Part shown: positions 59,682 to 64,000 of the stretch, piece by piece
Position numbering within the stretch: the stretch's first letter is position 1
Layout of the letters: each line of letters opens with the position of its first letter
NCBI RefSeq assembly: GCF_035222485.1
Contig: NC_085925.1
Location: 1,426,001 to 1,490,000, forward strand
Direction of reading: 5' to 3'
DNA length: 64,000 bases
Source of the DNA: Podospora pseudoanserina
Taxonomy: Eukaryota > Ascomycota > Sordariomycetes > Sordariales > Podosporaceae
Translations under genes and position numbers: made by a program
The notes under the pieces: model-generated
Seen by the model: only the letters and a program-made list of their open reading frames with translations
Database searches by the model: none
What the model was told of the DNA's origin: nothing

Positions 59682-60350
59682 GCTGATGGGGGGTAGCAGC
59701 ACAGATGAGATACGCAAGACTTCAGATGAGATGGAATAGAACGAACTGACGGGATGGGATAAGCATAACAGGGCATCATCTCGAACGAAGCAGCAGGGGT
59801 TTGAGCTTATGGAAGGGCATTCATGTCGTGAGTTACATTTCTGGGTGAAGGAGAGGTAGAGAGGACGTTGTTTGACCCCTGACCATATCATCAGTTGCCA
59901 GCATACTCTACACATTAGCGTGGAAGTCATCTTGCCCCAGCCTCCTTGGGTGGTGGTTTATTCTCTCCTGAAAATGGTCTGTACACACACATCAAGCTCC
60001 ATGCTGTGAACCGTTTCTCTTTATTGACGTTTCTTTCAGGTCTCAAGGTAAGATTCCCAAGATCCGTGATACCAACTGCCTTTTTTGTATGGGTCTTGGT
60101 TGGATGTTCTGTCCACAAGCCATCCCTTTCAAGGTGAGATCCGCGTGGTTCGTAATCAAGACGACAAAACGCAACTTGGAAAATGCGACTTCACCTATTA
60201 GAAAATGAGCCATCGTAGTTGAAATACAAGCAGCCTTCGTTCATGGGGATAGCGATCCCTCAAGAGTACAATATGGACAACATTACGTAGGCTTGACCAT
60301 GAACCCTTTATAAAAATCCATTTCAGATCATGTATCCCACCCCAAATCTC
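59682..60350. other. Convergent 3' regions of the DNAJC8-like gene and SYO1
   Basis: 669 bp between converging stop codons. No gene or structured element supported. Confidence 0.5.
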
Positions 60351-62449
60351 CTACCTCATAGCCATAGCCTTCTCATTCAACACCCTCTCCTCATTCTTCT
60401 GCTTCCCCTCCTTGGGCGCATGAGTCTTCTTATACTTCAAAAACCTCACCAAATTCAACACCGCCTCATCCGCCTTATCCCTCAACTCCCCCTGTGCCCT
60501 CTTATCAATTCCCTTCGCCAACGCTCTCAACTTGGGCAAAAACTCCTCCAGATGCTTACGGAAGCCCTCCTTCCAGAACACCTCCTTATCATATTCCGTG
60601 GCCTCATCACCATAAATGTCAAAAATCTGGTTGACAGCCTCTACAACATCAGCCGGTGGGATGGTCTTGTCCTGCTCACAGCTCTGGAGGAGAGTGATCA
60701 AAAAGACGCCAATCTCGCGGTTGAGATCAATAGGAGCTGTGTCCCTGGCTAAAGAGCCAAGGATACCAACGCACTTGACGCCCAGACCCTGGAGGGGGTC
60801 AACCTCCTTTCCTTCTTCTGGTTTTGGCTGGTTCTTCGCGGCCTGGTAGAGCGCAATGAACTTGCGATGTTGGCCTGGAGTCAACGGTACATTTGCACCC
60901 AAGCTGCGGGCAATAGCCCAGGCAAGACTGGCTATTTGGGTGGCGAGGTCGAGATCAGCATTGTCAGCCTCGACGATGGGAGTGATGGCCTTGACCCAAA
61001 TCTTTTTGGCGGCTGGATACCACGCATCATAGATGTTAGAGTTTTCGCTCTCAGAGAAGTCGATGCATGAGACGGTCCAGGCAATATTGTTGAGGGCCGT
61101 CAGGGCGTTTGACTGGATGGCGAGGTTCTCTTCGCCATCGATCTGAATATTGGATAGACGAACCAATTGCGGGATAGCTTGTTGAATGAAGGCGCCGAGC
61201 GTGGGAAGGTCGTCCAGATCTCCAGAGTCAAATGGGTCGTCGGCTCCTGTTACCTTTTCCATATCGGCTTCCAGATCGGCAATATCGTCATCGTCGTCCT
61301 CCTTGTCTTCGTCATCACCGTCCCCGGCATTAGAAGCTCCGTCCACATCCATCGCGTCGTCACCCTCAGGCTTGTCCTCAAGTCCGTTCCATTCCTCCTC
61401 CTTTGGTTGAGAACGGTTGCCCTTCTCAAGAGTCTCCTGCAAATCGGCACCGATAGAAGCCAAAATCTCCAAAGCTAATTGGACAACAGCTCCCTGGTTG
61501 GCGTTCCCATTAGCCACAGCGCTCGCCGAAGGTACATGTTCCAATGCACGAGTGAGGGTTCCAATAAGAACTGCATCGCAAGCGCCGTCCTTCCCGGGGC
61601 TGTGGTCGAGCCATTGTAATGACGAGAAAACATTGTGAAGAACACCGCACGCCATCACCGATCGAGGACCGGAGCCAGAGGCAAGTTTGAGAAGGACGTC
61701 GTAGCATCTAGTTTCCTGGTCGTTCGTCATGGTTTGGCCCAGCTCGAGGTTGTCTTCTGAAAGTGTCGTCAGGCAGGAGAGGGTCTCCTCGTAGATCTCT
61801 TGCGGCGTGGACTCTGAGGCAGCCAGACGGAAGAGGAATCTGACGATGGTTTGGTTAGCCACGATAGCGGTGGTGATCTCCTCGCGGGCCATGCCGAGAA
61901 GATTGAGGAGAGCAAGAAGGGAGCTTGAGATCTCCCATACAATACGCTGCTGAGCCTTGGTGAGCTTGGAGAAGACAGGCTCAGTTGATGTGAGTGTGTC
62001 AAGAATCTATGACCTGGTTAGCTCTGGCAAGTTCATAAGAGTTGTAGGTCACATACAGCCTTGGCAGCATGCTCGATGGCAGTCAGAATGTCGAGTCTGT
62101 ATAGGTGTACACAGAAATCGGCCTCCTCTTCCTCAGCGAGAACCTTGAGAATCTCCCAGCCAGCAGCTCGGCTGTCGATGCTGTTGTCTGTGAGTGTCTC
62201 GGTGAGAACAATGTGAACAACCTGCTCCCTGAGAAGCAGCTTTCTGGTTTTGGCATCTTGAACGATGTTGGCGATGGCGCCGGCAGCCTGTGTTCTTGAT
62301 TTGGCTTCGGGGTTCTTGAGATCCTTGAGAATGGGGAGAATTTTGCTCTCACGGAGCTTTGCAAGCTCTGGATCAGATGGTGGTTTTGAAGCCCTTGCGA
62401 TGGGGTCTGCGCGGCTGGCACGCACTCTGTTCTTTCTTGCTTTGCCCAT
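60351..62449 (-). CDS. SYO1: Symportin SYO1, Rpl5/Rpl11 import adaptor
   Basis: Syo1 binds newly made Rpl5 and Rpl11 together and links them to Kap104 for nuclear import before 5S RNP assembly. Two exons, 62449-62057 and 62006-60351, give 682 aa. The 50-nt intron (62056-62007, GTATGT...CATAG) joins HAAKA to ILDTLTS. The N-terminus MGKARKNRVRASRADP is basic, as expected for the import signal. ARM/HEAT-type helical repeats run through the protein. A long acidic insert lies at about residues 320-350 (DDAMDVDGASNAGDGDDEDK and onward), matching the acidic loop of Chaetomium Syo1. The C-terminus is basic. The frame remains open for about 275 nt upstream of the chosen ATG, but that segment is not family-like and is taken as leader. 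Confidence 0.93.
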
Positions 62450-63211
62450 TTTTGTATCTGGAAAATGTCTGATGGTTATGACGCGGCGTTTATGAGAGAA
62501 ATATCTGGAAATACGGTCCCATGAAAATTTCCCAGGTTTGCTCAAGGCAGAAAGTAAATAAAATCTAGATGGTTGTCGCAACAACAATTGTGGAAAAAAA
62601 GTTGAGAAAAGCCCTTCAACCCCACACTCGTCCCCCGCCATCCTGAACCCTGGTCCAGGAGATGCGGAGATCCAGGGTCGGGCACGAAGTACCTTGTGTG
62701 ACACCAGACATGTTGAATTTCTCAAATGACAAAGGTTCCACGCTTAGACTTGATGTTCAGAATATTCATACTGGCTCATGTTAAGGTGTTAAGCTAGCCA
62801 ATGTCTCACATTGTTACACTTCATTCCCTTCCCACTCAGGTAGATGAGAACACAGGTCGCAAACAAAAGTACTTCGGCTGCTAAACAGCTCCAAGGGTTC
62901 GTTGATGCGGAACATGGCAGCCCTGTAAGTGGAGCCGAGCTGTCTTGGCTTTAGCGAGCCACGTTTAACCCAGACGCGCCAATCTAACCACCATCGACCT
63001 CCATCCACTATCATTGCCGAGTTCGGGGTCCTAGCATCAAGCTCCCGAGACATCAAGGAAGTCAACCAGACTGGCGACTAATATTGATTGAATGAGATGC
63101 GGTTCCGCGCACACCAGCCAATCTCTCATCGTCTGAGACACTGAGCTATTACTTTATATCGTGGTTGATGAATGGGAATGCACTCAGCTGGCATCAATCG
63201 CTGAGTGCAAG
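62450..63211. other. Divergent intergenic region SYO1 / glycosyltransferase-like gene
   Basis: 762 bp holding two leaders and promoters. No extra gene supported. Confidence 0.5.
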
Positions 63212-64000
63212 ATGGGACTTTTCACCAACAACGACGACGCAATGGTTAAGAAGGACGATGATCTCAAGCGGGGGAAGACGCTTCCCACTCGCGCACCATG
63301 GGTACCAGCTTCAGCACCCAGAACGCCCCCGCGCAAGACGATCAAGCGGCTCGTGATTGCTTTGGCTGTGGGATTCTTCGTCTATTTGTTCATCAAGAAT
63401 CTACCGCCAATGGATGATCAAGTACGCAGAGACTACAGGCATCCGAGATATTCAGATCGCAAGCCGGGAAAACAGCCAGGCCCGATGCCAAAGATGAAGC
63501 CCCCACCACCTGAGCGCATACCGGAGAAGCCCGTGGTGAAGGACATCCCGAGTGAACAGCCTGCTGCTGTCGTGGTACCCCCTGTCGTAACTGACACTGC
63601 TACCAACGCCAGAACATATGATGGCCCTATTTACTTCAGGAAGCTGGCTGCGACATTACAAGCCATTGAGAGCAGTACCAGCGGCTACAGCGCGGTGAAT
63701 AAGAATGTGCTGTTTGCCGCTGCTAGCTTGAAGAGCGCCTCAGTCTTGCTCCCAATGGCATGCAAGATGGGGACTGAGCTTCGAAGCTATGTGCACTTTG
63801 CGTTGATGGGTGGTAGTGAGATTGATTTGGATGAACTTCAAGCTGTTAACGGCATCGACGAGTCCTGCCAGATCATCTTTCACGGTAAGAGGACAGATCA
63901 TGTGCCGATGCCTATATCAATGCTAATCCGTGAACCACCATAGATGCGAGGCCTGATTATGCCTCAACCTCGACATTGAGCCGCCTCGAAACATGTGCTA
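63212..64000 (+). CDS. Type II membrane glycosyltransferase-like protein, 3' end beyond window
   Basis: Partial gene: exon 1 is 63212-63884 and exon 2 starts at 63944 and runs off the edge. The intron is 59 nt (GTAAGA...CCATAG). The join reads FHG/D then ARPDYASTSTLSRLETC in frame. A short basic cytosolic tail is followed by one membrane segment (about 46-61, LVIALAVGFFVYLFIK) and a Pro/Lys-rich stem. The luminal part begins around residue 145 and includes NVLFAAASLKSASVLLPMAC and GTELRSYVHFALMGGSEI. This arrangement matches a conserved family of fungal Golgi proteins annotated as glycosyltransferases. The catalytic part is not in the window, so activity and substrate are unproven. The first ATG after an upstream in-frame GTG was chosen. 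Confidence 0.7.

Overview
The window looks like nuclear DNA of a filamentous ascomycete, most likely a sordariomycete (Sordariales-like). The evidence is short introns of about 50-120 nt with GTRNGT donors, CTRAC-like branch points and YAG acceptors; a HET-domain gene; fungal housekeeping genes; and a transposon graveyard converted to AT-rich, TpA-rich DNA in the manner of RIP (repeat-induced point mutation). I cannot name the species.

Layout. Bases 1-10,054 are a repeat island. A 7.2-kb Ty3/Gypsy chromovirus fossil lies on the minus strand; its outer end runs off the window at base 1. Near that end it has a GC-rich segment with an ORF antisense to gag-pol and a tRNA-like sequence. After an AT-rich spacer comes a second, short, gag-only Gypsy relic on the plus strand (7954-9596). 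The island abuts a HET-domain gene (minus). Next are a giant PAG1/TAO3/Furry-like gene (minus, 2,601 aa predicted), NADPH-cytochrome P450 reductase (plus), a 4.4-kb gap, a tandem-RRM protein (plus), RIO2 (minus) head-to-head with RPN1 (plus), SEC1 (minus) head-to-head with an FCY2-type purine-cytosine permease (plus), RIB7 (minus), a small CYSTM protein (plus) and an intron-bearing tRNA. A gene-poor stretch of about 5.5 kb then ends in a DUF6594-like membrane protein, two degenerate minisatellites, DBP10 (minus), a DNAJC8/Spf31-like J-protein (plus), SYO1 (minus) and the first exons of a type II membrane glycosyltransferase-like gene (plus) cut by the right edge.

The genes do not form an operon or biosynthetic cluster. 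Ribosome assembly is represented three times (RIO2 for 40S, DBP10 for 60S, SYO1 for Rpl5/Rpl11 import), but scattered. The others serve cell polarity and exocytosis (PAG1, SEC1), redox supply to P450s and sterol synthesis (CPR), protein turnover (RPN1), nucleobase uptake and riboflavin synthesis.

Most noteworthy: the sharp edges of RIP inside both Gypsy fossils, which leave the outer LTR ends and one accessory segment clean; the antisense Cys-motif/coiled-coil ORF and tRNA-like sequence in the chromovirus; a 4-nt coding first exon in PAG1; and the tandem arrays near 55 kb. I found no CRISPR array and no convincing wholly new system. Splice sites were assigned by eye from splice signals and reading-frame continuity.
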